From Prosopocoilus inquinatus (lineage: Eukaryota > Arthropoda > Insecta > Coleoptera > Lucanidae), in contig CM069870.1 of NCBI GenBank assembly GCA_036172665.1, positions 45,094,001 to 45,158,000 of the forward strand: DNA of 64,000 nucleotides, written 5' to 3'. Shown piece by piece: positions 1 to 9,989 of the stretch. Within the stretch, counting starts at the first letter, position 1. Each line of letters starts with the position of its first letter. The notes under the pieces were generated by a model. The model had not been told where the DNA came from, made no database searches, and saw nothing but the letters and a program-made list of their open reading frames with translations. A program made the translations under genes and the position numbers.

Positions 1-7
1 AGCTACT
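1..7 (+). repeat. Tail of a monomer cut by the left window edge
   Basis: These seven bases (agctact) are the lead-in, unit positions 143-149, that normally precedes an A-type monomer. The array therefore continues to the left of the window. Confidence 0.9.
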
Positions 8-83
8 ATGTTATTTGACGCTTGGATGGACTCCAGTAACTCTAATGTGATATACGAAATTTTCGGACGCAGCAGAAGCTGGA

Positions 84-100
84 AATAGTTTTAAACGAAA
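84..100 (-). other. Weak CENP-B-box-like motif, one per monomer
   Basis: On the minus strand the conserved core reads TTTCGTTTAAAACTATT. Against the 17-bp mammalian CENP-B box (YTTCGTTGGAARCGGGA) I count 11 of 17 matches, including TTCGTT and AA-R-C. The CGGG half, needed for binding by human CENP-B, is CTAT here. It is therefore not a functional mammalian box. It could be chance or a site for a different pogo-like protein. Confidence 0.25.
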
Positions 101-135
101 CAACACGCATTAGCATTGTTCCTGTGATGTATCTA

Positions 136-141
136 ATCGAT
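136..141. other. ClaI site (ATCGAT), about one per monomer
   Basis: ATCGAT falls at unit positions 129-134 in most units. It is lost in G and H units (AAACGATCC) and kept in units reading ATCGATTC, as near 4907. A digest should give a 149-bp ladder with some 298-bp and longer steps. Confidence 0.85.
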
Positions 142-156
142 CCTTACTTATCTATC

Positions 157-305
157 ATGTTATTTGACGTTTGGATGGACTCCAGTAACCCTGACGTGAG
201 ATACGAAGTTCTCGGACGCAGCAGAAGCTGGAAATAGTTTTAAACGAAACAACACGTATTAGCGTTGTTCCTGTGATGTATCTAATCGATCCTTACTCAT
301 ATATC
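157..305 (+). repeat. Monomer subtype B
   Basis: B is recognised by the TTATCTATC lead-in, GACGTTTGGATGG, AACCCTGACGTGAG at 31-44 and GAAGTTCTCGG at 49-59. It usually follows A or E. A variant with GACGTTTTCGG in place of GAAGTTCTCGG, a B front with a D-like middle, occurs near 22840, 28960, 35210, 38340 and 56960. Confidence 0.92.
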
Positions 306-396
306 ATGTTATTTGACGTTTCGATGGACTCCAGTAACTCTAATGTGAGATACGAAATTTTCGGACGCAGCAGAAGCTGGAAATAGTTTTAAACGA

Positions 397-418
397 AACA
401 ACACGCATTAGTGTTGTT
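397..418. repeat. Dyad symmetry, one per monomer (example is a perfect one)
   Basis: In this unit AACAACAC (397-404) and GTGTTGTT (411-418) are perfect inverted repeats of 8 bp around the loop GCATTA. Most other units read AACAACACG, TATTA or CATTA, GCGTTGTT, which still pairs AACAAC with GTTGTT around a small bulge. The arms are kept even where the loop changes, as in GTATTTTCG units. Dyads able to extrude hairpins are known in several centromeric satellites; function here is inferred. Confidence 0.7.
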
Positions 419-603
419 CCTGTGATGTATCTAATCGATCCTTACTCATATATCATGTTATTTGGCGTTTCGATGGACTCCAGTAGCTCTGATGTGAGAT
501 ACGACGTTTTCGGACGCAGCAGAAGCTGGAAATAGTTTTAAACGAAACAACACGTATTAGCGTTGTTCCTGTGATGTATCTAATCGATCCTTACTCATAT
601 ATC

Positions 604-752
604 ATGTTATTTGGCGTTTCGATGGACTCCAGTAGCTCTGATGTGAGATACGACGTTTTCGGACGCAGCAGAAGCTGGAAATAGTTTTAAACGAAACAAC
701 ACGTATTAGCGTTGTTCCTGTGATGTATCTAATCGATCCTTACTTATCTATC
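604..752 (+). repeat. Reference monomer, subtype D
   Basis: This is a standard 149-bp unit used here to number positions. D is recognised by GGCGTTTCGATGG at 9-21, AGCTCTGATG at 31-40 and GACGTTTTCGG at 49-59, usually with a CATATATC lead-in before it. D is among the commonest subtypes and often occurs as D-D pairs, as at 455/604, 1051/1200 and 7457/7606. Hand count: 61 of 149 bases are G or C, and there are 10 CpG dinucleotides against about 6.2 expected from composition. The near-invariant core runs from about position 57 to 137, broken only by the loop at 99-107. Confidence 0.95.
660..740 (+). repeat. Conserved core of the monomer (unit positions 57-137)
   Basis: In nearly every unit this half reads the same: CGGACGCAGCAGAAGCTGG, then AAATAGTTTTAAACGAAAC, the dyad, and TGTATCTAATCGATCC. 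The exceptions are few and mark subtypes: AGGAGCTGG in C, AGGATCTGG in H, CTGAAGCTAG in G, TTTGAACG in F, GTGCTG in C, and AAACGATCC in G and H. By contrast, positions 1-56 change in blocks between subtypes. Such uneven variation is known in satellites where part of the unit is constrained, for example by a bound protein or nucleosome position; the cause here is inferred. Confidence 0.8.
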
Positions 753-901
753 ATGTTATTTGACGTTTGGATGGACTCCAGTAACCCTGACGTGAGATAC
801 GAAGTTCTCGGACGCAGCAGAAGCTGGAAATAGTTTTAAACGAAACAACACGTATTAGCGTTGTTCCTGTGATGTATCTAATCGATCCTTACTCATCTAT
901 C

Positions 902-1050
902 ATGTTATTTGACGTTTGGATGGACTCCAGTAACTCTGATGTGAGATACAAAGTTTTTGGACGCAGCAGGAGCTGGAAATAGTTTTAAACGAAACAACAC
1001 GTATTAGCGTTGTTCCTGTGCTGTATCTAATCGATCCTTACTCATATATC
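902..1050 (+). repeat. Monomer subtype C
   Basis: C is recognised by the TCATCTATC lead-in, GACGTTTGGATGG, AACTCTGATG, CAAAGTTTTTGG, AGGAGCTGG at 68-75 and usually CCTGTGCTGTATC in place of CCTGTGATGTATC. It normally sits between B and D. The GTGCTG change is nearly always linked to AGGAGCTGG, so the two mark one lineage. Exceptions near 36030 and 63290 keep AGGAGCTGG with GTGATG. Confidence 0.92.
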
Positions 1051-1348
1051 ATGTTATTTGGCGTTTCGATGGACTCCAGTAGCTCTGATGTGAGATACGA
1101 CGTTTTCGGACGCAGCAGAAGCTGGAAATAGTTTTAAACGAAACAACACGTATTAGCGTTGTTCCTGTGATGTATCTAATCGATCCTTACTCATATATCA
1201 TGTTATTTGGCGTTTCGATGGACTCCAGTAGCTCTGATGTGAGATACGACGTTTTCGGACGCAGCAGAAGCTGGAAATAGTTTTAAACGAAACAACACGT
1301 ATTAGCGTTGTTCCTGTGATGTATCTAATCGATCCTTACTCATCTATC

Positions 1349-1497
1349 ATGTTATTTGACGTTTCGATGGACTCCAGTAACTCTAATGTGAGATACGAAA
1401 TTTTCGGACGCAGCAGAAGCTGGAAATAGTTTTAAACGAAACAACACGCATTAGTGTTGTTCCTGTGATGTATCTAATCGATCCTTACTTATCTATC
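1349..1497 (+). repeat. Monomer subtype E
   Basis: E is recognised by GACGTTTCGATGG, AACTCTAATG and GAAATTTTCGG; some copies have GAGATTTTCGG, as at 2690, 8649 and 17588. Most E units read GCATTA in the dyad loop, and many read GTGTTGTT in the right arm, which makes the dyad perfect. E normally follows D and precedes B or F. Confidence 0.92.
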
Positions 1498-1646
1498 ATG
1501 TTATTCGACGTTTGGATGGACTCCAGTAACTCTGATGTGAGATACAAAGTTTTTGGACGCAGCAGAAGCTGGAAATAGTTTTGAACGAAACAACACGTAT
1601 TAGCGTTGTTCCTGTGATGTATCTAATCGATCCTTACTTAGCTACT

Positions 1647-1795
1647 ATGTTATTTGACGCTTGGATGGACTCCAGTAACTCTAATGTGATATACGAAATT
1701 TTCGGACGCAGCAGAAGCTGGAAATAGTTTTAAACGAAACAACACGCATTAGCATTGTTCCTGTGATGTATCTAATCGATCCTTACTTATCTATC
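1647..1795 (+). repeat. Monomer subtype A
   Basis: A is recognised by the AGCTACT lead-in, GACGCTTGGATGG at 9-21, CTCTAATG and GAAATTTTCGG. It normally follows F and precedes B. The copies at 8, 1647 and 8053 share two private changes, GTGATATACG instead of GTGAGATACG and GCATTGTT in the right dyad arm, which ties these three loci to one recent ancestor. Copies 8 and 1647 are exactly 1,639 bp apart, 11 units. Confidence 0.92.
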
Positions 1796-2242
1796 ATGTT
1801 ATTTGACGTTTGGATGGACTCCAGTAACCCTGACGTGAGATACGAAGTTCTCGGTCGCAGCAGAAGCTGGAAATAGTTTTAAACGAAACAACACGTATTA
1901 GCGTTGTTCCTGTGATGTATCTAATCGATCCTTACTCATCTATCATGTTATTTGACGTTTGGATGGACTCCAGTAACTCTGATGTGAGATACAAAGTTTT
2001 TGGACGCAGCAGGAGCTGGAAATAGTTTTAAACGAAACAACACGTATTAGCGTTGTTCCTGTGCTGTATCTAATCGATCCTTACTCATATATCATGTTAT
2101 TTGGCGTTTCGATGGACTCCAGTAGCTCTGATGTGAGATACGACGTTTTCGGACGCAGCAGAAGCTGGAAATAGTTTTAAACGAAACAACACGTATTAGC
2201 GTTGTTCCTGTGATGTATCTAATCGATCCTTACTCATCTATC

Positions 2243-2391
2243 ATGTTATTTGACGTTTCGATGGACTCCATTAACTCTAATGTGAGATACGAGATTTTCG
2301 GACGCAGCAGAAGCTGGAAATAGTTTTAAACGAAACAACACGCATTAGCGTTGTTCCTGTGATATATCTAATCGATCCTTACTTATCTATC
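2243..2391 (+). repeat. Recombinant monomer, E front and B back
   Basis: The front is E (GACGTTTCGATGG, CTCTAATG, GAGATTTTCGG, with CCATTAAC). The end is GTGATATATC, elsewhere found on the B unit that precedes B'. The next unit is indeed B'. Compared with E-B-B' at 8649, this locus reads as E/B-B', so one whole unit appears lost by exchange inside the conserved half. CCATTAAC recurs in the E unit at 2690. Confidence 0.65.
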
Positions 2392-2987
2392 ATGTTATTT
2401 GACGTTTTAATGGACTCCAGTAACCCTGACGTGAGATACGAAGTTCTCGGACGCAGCAGAAGCTGGAAATAGTTTTAAACGAAACAACACGTATTAGCGT
2501 TGTTCCTGTGATGTATCTAATCGATCCTTACTCATCTATCATGTTATTTGACGTTTGGATGGACTCCAGTAACTCTGATGTGAGATACAAAGTTTTTGGA
2601 CGCAGCAGAAGCTGGAAATAGTTTTGAACGAAACAACACGTATTAGCGTTGTTCCTGTGATGTATCTAATCGATCCTTACTCATCTATCATGTTATTTGA
2701 CGTTTCGATGGACTCCATTAACTCTAATGTGAGATACGAGATTTTCGGACGCAGCAGAAGCTGGAAATAGTTTTAAACGAAACAACACGCATTAGCGTTG
2801 TTCCTGTGATGTATCTAATCGATCCTTACTTATCTATCATGTTATTTGACGTTTGGATGGACTCCAGTAACCCTGACGTGAGATACGAAGTTCTCGGACG
2901 CAGCAGAAGCTGGAAATAGTTTTAAACGAAACAACACGCATTAGCGTTGTTCCTGTGATGTATCTAATCGATCCTTACTTATCTATC

Positions 2988-3136
2988 ATGTTATTTGACG
3001 TTTTAATGGACTCCAGTAACCCTGACGTGAGATACGAAGTTCTCGGACGCAGCAGAAGCTGGAAATAGTTTTAAACGAAACAACACGTATTAGCGTTGTT
3101 CCTGTGATGTATCTAATCGATCCTTACTCATCTATC
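2988..3136 (+). repeat. Monomer subtype B' (TTTTAATGG variant)
   Basis: B' is B with GACGTTTTAATGG at 9-21 and is seen directly after a B-type unit in cassette 2. In the first 18 kb the unit before B' often ends in GTGATATATC rather than GTGATGTATC (about 2360, 6385, 8915, 13685, 16515, 17855); later copies have GTGATGTATC. This is a useful marker of left-hand array copies. Confidence 0.9.
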
Positions 3137-3285
3137 ATGTTATTTGACGTTTGGATGGACTCCAGTAACTCTGATGTGAGATACAAAGTTTTTGGACGCA
3201 GCAGAAGCTGGAAATAGTTTTGAACGAAACAACACGTATTAGCGTTGTTCCTGTGATGTATCTAATCGATCCTTACTCATCTATT

Positions 3286-3434
3286 ATGTTATTTGGCGTT
3301 TCGATGGACTCCAGTAACTTTGATGTGAGATACGAAGTTCTCGGACGCAGCTGAAGCTAGAAATAGTTTTAAACGAAACAACACGCATTAGCGTTGTTAC
3401 TGTGATGTATCTAAACGATCCTTACTTATCTAAC
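3286..3434 (+). repeat. Monomer subtype G
   Basis: G has the CTATT lead-in, GGCGTTTCGATGG, AACTTTGATG, GAAGTTCTCGG, CTGAAGCTAG in place of AGAAGCTGG, GTTACTGTG and TAAACGATCC, so it lacks the ClaI site. Ten copies start at 3286, 10586, 18184, 24591, 29955, 41871, 46043, 49765, 60046 and 61536. The spacings are whole multiples of 149 bp less known deletions. It is the best single anchor for cassette 2. Confidence 0.95.
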
Positions 3435-3583
3435 ATGTTATTTGACGTTTGGATGGACTCCAGTAAGTCTGATGTGAGATACAAAGTTTTTGGACGCAGC
3501 AGGATCTGGAAATAGTTTTAAACGAAACAACACGCATTAGCGTTGTTCCTGTGATGTATCTAATCGATCCTTACTTAGCTACT
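3435..3583 (+). repeat. Monomer subtype H
   Basis: H follows G. It has the CTAAC lead-in, GACGTTTGGATGG, AAGTCTGATG, CAAAGTTTTTGG and AGGATCTGG. A relative with a TTTAAC lead-in, preceded by TTTTAAACTAAAC in the previous unit, lies outside cassette 2; the AAACTAAAC mark is at 21700, 34067, 36600, 39727, 55814 and 58347. Confidence 0.9.
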
Positions 3584-3732
3584 ATGTTATTTGACGTTTC
3601 GATGGACTCCAGTAACTCTAATGTGAGATACGAAATTATCGGACGCAGCAGAAGCTGGAAATAGTTTTAAACGAAACAACACGCATTAGCGTTGTTCCTG
3701 TGATGTATCTAATCGATCCTTACTCATCTATC
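3584..3732 (+). repeat. Monomer subtype E2 (GAAATTATCGG variant)
   Basis: This unit joins an A-type AGCTACT lead-in to an E-type body, with a private GAAATTATCGG. It occurs only in cassette 2 between H and G', near 3584, 10884, 18482, 24889, 30253 and 50063. The copy at 30253 has GGCG at the start instead of GACG. Confidence 0.88.
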
Positions 3733-3881
3733 ATGTTATTTGGCGATTCGATGGACTCCAGTAACTTTGATGTGAGATACGAAGTTCTCGGACGCAGCTG
3801 AAGCTAGAAATAGTTTTAAACGAAACAACACGCATTAGCGTTGTTCCTGTGATGTATCTAATCGATCCTTACTCATCTATC
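3733..3881 (+). repeat. Monomer subtype G' (GGCGATTCG variant)
   Basis: G' is a G relative with GGCGATTCGATGG and the same AACTTTGATG and CTGAAGCTAG marks, but with a normal TAATCGATCC end. It lies between E2 and E in cassette 2. In the copy at 49.2-51.3 kb it occurs twice, separated by one F unit (about 50212-50658), a local two-unit (298 bp) expansion. Confidence 0.88.
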
Positions 3882-4030
3882 ATGTTATTTGACGTTTCGA
3901 TGGACTCCAGTAACTCTAATGTGAGATACGAAATTTTCGGACGCAGCAGAAGCTGGAAATAGTTTTAAACGAAACAACACGCATTAGCGTTGTTCCTGTG
4001 ATGTATCTAATCGATCCTTACTTATCTATC

Positions 4031-4179
4031 ATGTTATTTGACGTTTGGATGGACTCCAGTAAGTCTGATGTGAGATACAAAGTTTTTGGACGCAGCAGAA
4101 GCTGGAAATAGTTTTGAACGAAACAACACGTATTAGCGTTGTTCCTGTGATGTATCTAATCGATCCTTACTCATCTATC
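4031..4179 (+). repeat. Monomer subtype H'
   Basis: H' has the H mark AAGTCTGATG but the normal AGAAGCTGG and the F-type GTTTTGAACG and GTATTAG distal half. It reads as an H front joined to an F back. It sits between E and C in every full cassette 2. Confidence 0.85.
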
Positions 4180-4775
4180 ATGTTATTTGACGTTTGGATG
4201 GACTCCAGTAACTCTGATGTGAGATACAAAGTTTTTGGACGCAGCAGGAGCTGGAAATAGTTTTAAACGAAACAACACGTATTAGCGTTGTTCCTGTGCT
4301 GTATCTAATCGATCCTTACTCATATATCATGTTATTTGGCGTTTCGATGGACTCCAGTAGCTCTGATGTGAGATACGACGTTTTCGGACGCAGCAGAAGC
4401 TGGAAATAGTTTTAAACGAAACAACACGTATTAGCGTTGTTCCTGTGATGTATCTAATCGATCCTTACTCATCTATCATGTTATTTGACGTTTCGATGGA
4501 CTCCAGTAACTCTAATGTGAGATACGAAATTTTCGGACGCAGCAGAAGCTGGAAATAGTTTTAAACGAAACAACACGCATTAGTGTTGTTCCTGTGATGT
4601 ATCTAATCGATCCTTACTTATCTATCATGTTATTTGACGTTTGGATGGACTCCAGTAACCCTGACGTGAGATACGAAGTTCTCGGACGCAGCAGAAGCTG
4701 GAAATAGTTTTAAACGAAACAACACGTATTAGCGTTGTTCCTGTGATGTATCTAATCGATCCTTACTCATCTATC

Positions 4776-4924
4776 ATGTTATTCGACGTTTGGATGGACT
4801 CCAGTAACTCTGATGTGAGATACAAAGTTTTTGGACGCAGCAGAAGCTGGAAATAGTTTTGAACGAAACAACACGTATTAGCGTTGTTCCTGTGATGTAT
4901 CTAATCGATTCTTACTTAGCTACT
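4776..4924 (+). repeat. Monomer subtype F
   Basis: F is recognised by GACGTTTGGATGG, often with TTATTCGACG at its start as here, then AACTCTGATG, CAAAGTTTTTGG, AGAAGCTGG and GTTTTGAACG in the core instead of GTTTTAAACG. It normally precedes A or G. It resembles C in its middle but not in its distal half, so C and F look like products of exchange between related units. Confidence 0.9.
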
Positions 4925-5073
4925 ATGTTATTTGACGCTTGGATGGACTCCAGTAACTCTAATGTGAGATACAAAGTTTTTGGACGCAGCAGAAGCTGGA
5001 AATAGTTTTAAACGAAACAACACGCATTAGTGTTGTTCCTGTGATGTATCTAATCGATCCTTACTTATCTATC
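4925..5073 (+). repeat. Recombinant monomer, A front and F/C middle
   Basis: The unit begins like A (AGCTACT lead-in, GACGCTTGGATGG, CTCTAATG) and changes within about 12 bases to CAAAGTTTTTGG, the F/C mark. A similar chimera, with an F-type GTTTTGAACG back, starts at 5968; both recur 7,300 bp later, and the second type also near 16.1 kb. Such joins inside one unit are expected from unequal crossing over or gene conversion between out-of-register monomers. Confidence 0.8.
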
Positions 5074-5222
5074 ATGTTATTTGACGTTTGGATGGACTCC
5101 AGTAACCCTGACGTGAGATACGAAGTTCTCGGACGCAGCAGAAGCTGGAAATAGTTTTAAACGAAACAACACGTATTAGCGTTGTTCCTGTGATGTATCT
5201 AATCGATCCTTACTCATATATC

Positions 5223-5371
5223 ATGTTATTTGGCGTTTCGATGGACTCCAGTAACTCTGATGTGAGATACAAAGTTTTTGGACGCAGCAGGAGCTGGAAG
5301 TAGTTTTAAACGAAACAACACGTATTGGCGTTGTTCCTGTGCTGTATCTAATCGATCCTTACTCATATATC
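5223..5371 (+). repeat. Recombinant monomer, D front and C back
   Basis: The unit starts GGCGTTTCGATGG (D) but continues AACTCTGATG, CAAAGTTTTTGG, AGGAGCTGG and GTGCTG (C), with a private GTATTGGCG at the dyad loop. Further copies are near 12523 and 15353. The copy here has GGAAGTAG where the others have GGAAATAG, one of two differences I saw between the 5.3-kb duplicates. Confidence 0.8.
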
Positions 5372-6195
5372 ATGTTATTTGGCGTTTCGATGGACTCCAG
5401 TAGCTCTGATGTGAGATACGACGTTTTCGGACGCAGCAGAAGCTGGAAATAGTTTTAAACGAAACAACACGTATTAGCGTTGTTCCTGTGATGTATCTAA
5501 TCGATCCTTACTCATATATCATGTTATTTGGCGTTTCGATGGACTCCAGTAGCTCTGATGTGAGATACGACGTTTTCGGACGCAGCAGAAGCTGGAAATA
5601 GTTTTAAACGAAACAACACGTATTAGCGTTGTTCCTGTGATGTATCTAATCGATCCTTACTCATCTATCATGTTATTTGACGTTTCGATGGACTCCAGTA
5701 ACTCTAATGTGAGATACGAAATTTTCGGACGCAGCAGAAGCTGGAAAAAGTTTTAAACGAAACAACACGCATTAGTGTTGTTCCTGTGATGTATCTAATC
5801 GATCCTTACTTATCTATCATGTTATTCGACGTTTGGATGGACTCCAGTAACTCTGATGTGAGATACAAAGTTTTTGGACGCAGCAGAAGCTGGAAATAGT
5901 TTTGAACGAAACAACACGTATTAGCGTTGTTCCTGTGATGTATCTAATCGATCCTTACTTAGCTACTATGTTATTTGACGCTTGGATGGACTCCAGTAAC
6001 TCTAATGTGAGATACAAAGTTTTTGGACGCAGCAGAAGCTGGAAATAGTTTTGAACGAAACAACACGTATTAGCGTTGTTCCTGTGATGTATCTAATCGA
6101 TCCTTACTCATCTATCATGTTATTTGACGTTTCGATGGACTCCAGTAACTCTAATGTGAGATACGAGATTTTCGGACGCAGCAGAAGCTGGAAAT

Positions 6196-6197
6196 AT
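6196..6197. other. 1-bp deletion (GAAATATTTT)
   Basis: The usual GAAATAGTTTT lacks its G here, giving a 148-bp unit. The same deletion is at 13496/13497 through duplication 1. Confidence 0.9.
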
Positions 6198-9100
6198 TTT
6201 AAACGAAACAACACGCATTAGCGTTGTTCCTGTGATGTATCTAATCGATCCTTACTTATCTATCATGTTATTTGACGTTTGGATGGACTCCAGTAACCCT
6301 GACGTGAGATACGAAGTTCTCGGACGCAGCAGAAGCTGGAAATAGTTTTAAACGAAACAACACGCATTAGCGTTGTTCCTGTGATATATCTAATCGATCC
6401 TTACTTATCTATCATGTTATTTGACGTTTTAATGGACTCCAGTAACCCTGACGTGAGATACGAAGTTCTCGGACGCAGCAGAAGCTGGAAATAGTTTTGA
6501 ACGAAACAACACGTATTAGCGTTGTTCCTGTGATGTATCTAATCGATCCTTACTCATCTATCATGTTATTCGACGTTTGGATGGACTCCAGTAACTCTGA
6601 TGTGAGATACAAAGTTTTTGGACGCAGCAGAAGCTGGAAATAGTTTTGAACGAAACAACACGTATTAGCGTTGTTCCTGTGATGTATCTAATCGATTCTT
6701 ACTTAGCTACTATGTTATTTGACGCTTGGATGGACTCCAGTAACTCTAATGTGAGATACGAAATTTTCGGACGCAGCAGAAGCTGGAAATAGTTTTAAAC
6801 GAAACAACACGCATTAGCGTTGTTCCTGTGATGTATCTAATCGATCCTTACTTATCTATCATGTTATTTGACGTTTGGATGGACTCCAGTAACCCTGACG
6901 TGAGATACGAAGTTCTCGGACGCAGCAGAAGCTGGAAATTGTTTTGAACGAAACAACACGTATTAGCGTTGTTCCTGTGATGTATCTAATCGATCCTTAC
7001 TTAGCTACTATGTTATTTGACGCTTGGATGGACTCCAGTAACTCTAATGTGAGATACGAAATTTTCGGACGCAGCAGAAGCTGGAAATAGTTTTAAACGA
7101 AACAACACGCATTAGCGTTGTTCCTGTGATGTATCTAATCGATCCTTACTTATCTATCATGTTATTTGACGTTTGGATGGACTCCAGTAACCCTGACGTG
7201 AGATACGAAGTTCTCGGACGCAGCAGAAGCTGGAAATAGTTTTAAACGAAACAACACGTATTAGCGTTGTTCCTGTGATGTATCTAATCGATCCTTACTC
7301 ATCTATCATGTTATTTGACGTTTGGATGGACTCCAGTAACTCTGATGTGAGATACAAAGTTTTTGGACGCAGCAGGAGCTGGAAATAGTTTTAAACGAAA
7401 CAACACGTATTAGCGTTGTTCCTGTGCTGTATCTAATCGATCCTTACTCATATATCATGTTATTTGGCGTTTCGATGGACTCCAGTAGCTCTGATGTGAG
7501 ATACGACGTTTTCGGACGCAGCAGAAGCTGGAAATAGTTTTAAACGAAACAACACGTATTAGCGTTGTTCCTGTGATGTATCTAATCGATCCTTACTCAT
7601 ATATCATGTTATTTGGCGTTTCGATGGACTCCAGTAGCTCTGATGTGAGATACGACGTTTTCGGACGCAGCAGAAGCTGGAAATAGTTTTAAACGAAACA
7701 ACACGTATTAGCGTTGTTCCTGTGATGTATCTAATCGATCCTTACTCATATATCATGTTATTTGACGTTTCGATGGACTCCAGTAACTCTAATGTGAGAT
7801 ACGAAATTTTCGGACGCAGCAGAAGCTGGAAATAGTTTTAAACGAAACAACACGCATTAGTGTTGTTCCTGTGATGTATCTAATCGATCCTTACTTATCT
7901 ATCATGTTATTCGACGTTTGGATGGACTCCAGTAACTCTGATGTGAGATACAAAGTTTTTGGACGCAGCAGAAGCTGGAAATAGTTTTGAACGAAACAAC
8001 ACGTATTAGCGTTGTTCCTGTGATGTATCTAATCGATCCTTACTTAGCTACTATGTTATTTGACGCTTGGATGGACTCCAGTAACTCTAATGTGATATAC
8101 GAAATTTTCGGACGCAGCAGAAGCTGGAAATAGTTTTAAACGAAACAACACGCATTAGCATTGTTCCTGTGATGTATCTAATCGATCCTTACTTATCTAT
8201 CATGTTATTTGACGTTTGGATGGACTCCAGTAACCCTGACGTGAGATACGAAGTTCTCGGACGCAGCAGAAGCTGGAAATAGTTTTAAACGAAACAACAC
8301 GTATTAGCGTTGTTCCTGTGATGTATCTAATCGATCCTTACTCATCTATCATGTTATTTGACGTTTGGATGGACTCCAGTAACTCTGATGTGAGATACAA
8401 AGTTTTTGGACGCAGCAGGAGCTGGAAATAGTTTTAAACGAAACAACACGTATTAGCGTTGTTCCTGTGCTGTATCTAATCGATCCTTACTCATATATCA
8501 TGTTATTTGGCGTTTCGATGGACTCCAGTAGCTCTGATGTGAGATACGACGTTTTCGGACGCAGCAGAAGCTGGAAATAGTTTTAAACGAAACAACACGT
8601 ATTAGCGTTGTTCCTGTGATGTATCTAATCGATCCTTACTCATCTATCATGTTATTTGACGTTTCGATGGACTCCAGTAACTCTAATGTGAGATACGAGA
8701 TTTTCGGACGCAGCAGAAGCTGGAAATAGTTTTAAACGAAACAACACGCATTAGCGTTGTTCCTGTGATGTATCTAATCGATCCTTACTTATCTATCATG
8801 TTATTTGACGTTTGGATGGACTCCAGTAACCCTGACGTGAGATACGAAGTTCTCGGACGCAGCAGAAGCTGGAAATAGTTTTAAACGAAACAACACGCAT
8901 TAGCGTTGTTCCTGTGATATATCTAATCGATCCTTACTTATCTATCATGTTATTTGACGTTTTAATGGACTCCAGTAACCCTGACGTGAGATACGAAGTT
9001 CTCGGACGCAGCAGAAGCTGGAAATAGTTTTAAACGAAACAACACGTATTAGCGTTGTTCCTGTGATGTATCTAATCGATCCTTACTCATCTATCATGTT

Positions 9101-9989
9101 ATTTGACGTTTGGATGGACTCCAGTAACTCTGATGTGAGATACAAAGTTTTTGGACGCAGCAGAAGCTGGAAATAGTTTTGAACGAAACAACACGTATTA
9201 GCGTTGTTCCTGTGATGTATCTAATCGATCCTTACTCATCTATCATGTTATTCGACGTTTGGATGGACTCCAGTAACTCTGATGTGAGATACAAAGTTTT
9301 TGGACGCAGCAGAAGCTGGAAATAGTTTTGAACGAAACAACACGTATTAGCGTTGTTCCTGTGATGTATCTAATCGATTCTTACTTAGCTACTATGTTAT
9401 TTGACGCTTGGATGGACTCCAGTAACTCTAATGTGAGATACGAAATTTTCGGACGCAGCAGAAGCTGGAAATAGTTTTAAACGAAACAACACGCATTAGC
9501 GTTGTTCCTGTGATGTATCTAATCGATCCTTACTTATCTATCATGTTATTTGACGTTTGGATGGACTCCAGTAACCCTGACGTGAGATACGAAGTTCTCG
9601 GACGCAGCAGAAGCTGGAAATAGTTTTAAACGAAACAACACGTATTAGCGTTGTTCCTGTGATGTATCTAATCGATCCTTACTCATCTATCATGTTATTT
9701 GACGTTTGGATGGACTCCAGTAACTCTGATGTGAGATACAAAGTTTTTGGACGCAGCAGGAGCTGGAAATAGTTTTAAACGAAACAACACGTATTAGCGT
9801 TGTTCCTGTGCTGTATCTAATCGATCCTTACTCATATATCATGTTATTTGGCGTTTCGATGGACTCCAGTAGCTCTGATGTGAGATACGACGTTTTCGGA
9901 CGCAGCAGAAGCTGGAAATAGTTTTAAACGAAACAACACGTATTAGCGTTGTTCCTGTGATGTATCTAATCGATCCTTACTCATCTATC

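Larger units (their letters stand above)
2690..4477 (+). repeat. Cassette 2, full 12-unit copy 1
   Basis: The order is E-B-B'-F-G-H-E2-G'-E-H'-C-D, 12 units and 1,788 bp. Unit starts run 2690, 2839, 2988, 3137, 3286, 3435, 3584, 3733, 3882, 4031, 4180, 4329. G, H, E2 and G' are the diagnostic members. Confidence 0.9.
2627..7910 (+). repeat. Segmental duplication 1, left copy (5.28 kb)
   Basis: The sequence matches 9927-15210 at a constant offset of 7,300 bp. I saw two differences, at 2718 (T/G) and 5300 (G/A). Shared private marks include GGAAAAAG at 5741-5750 and 13041-13050, and the 1-bp deletion at 6196/6197 and 13496/13497. The left edge is set by A/G at unit position 86 and the right edge by C/T at 7911. 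Confidence 0.88.

Noticed and set aside
84..100. A true CENP-B box
   Set aside because: The CGGG needed for recognition is absent. It is kept only as a weak likeness.
3355..3366. AGCTAGAAATAG in G units, which matches part of the Cas9 tracrRNA-derived scaffold
   Set aside because: The match is 12 bases, arises from the satellite core AGCTGGAAATAG by a single change, and nothing else of the scaffold is present. It is chance.
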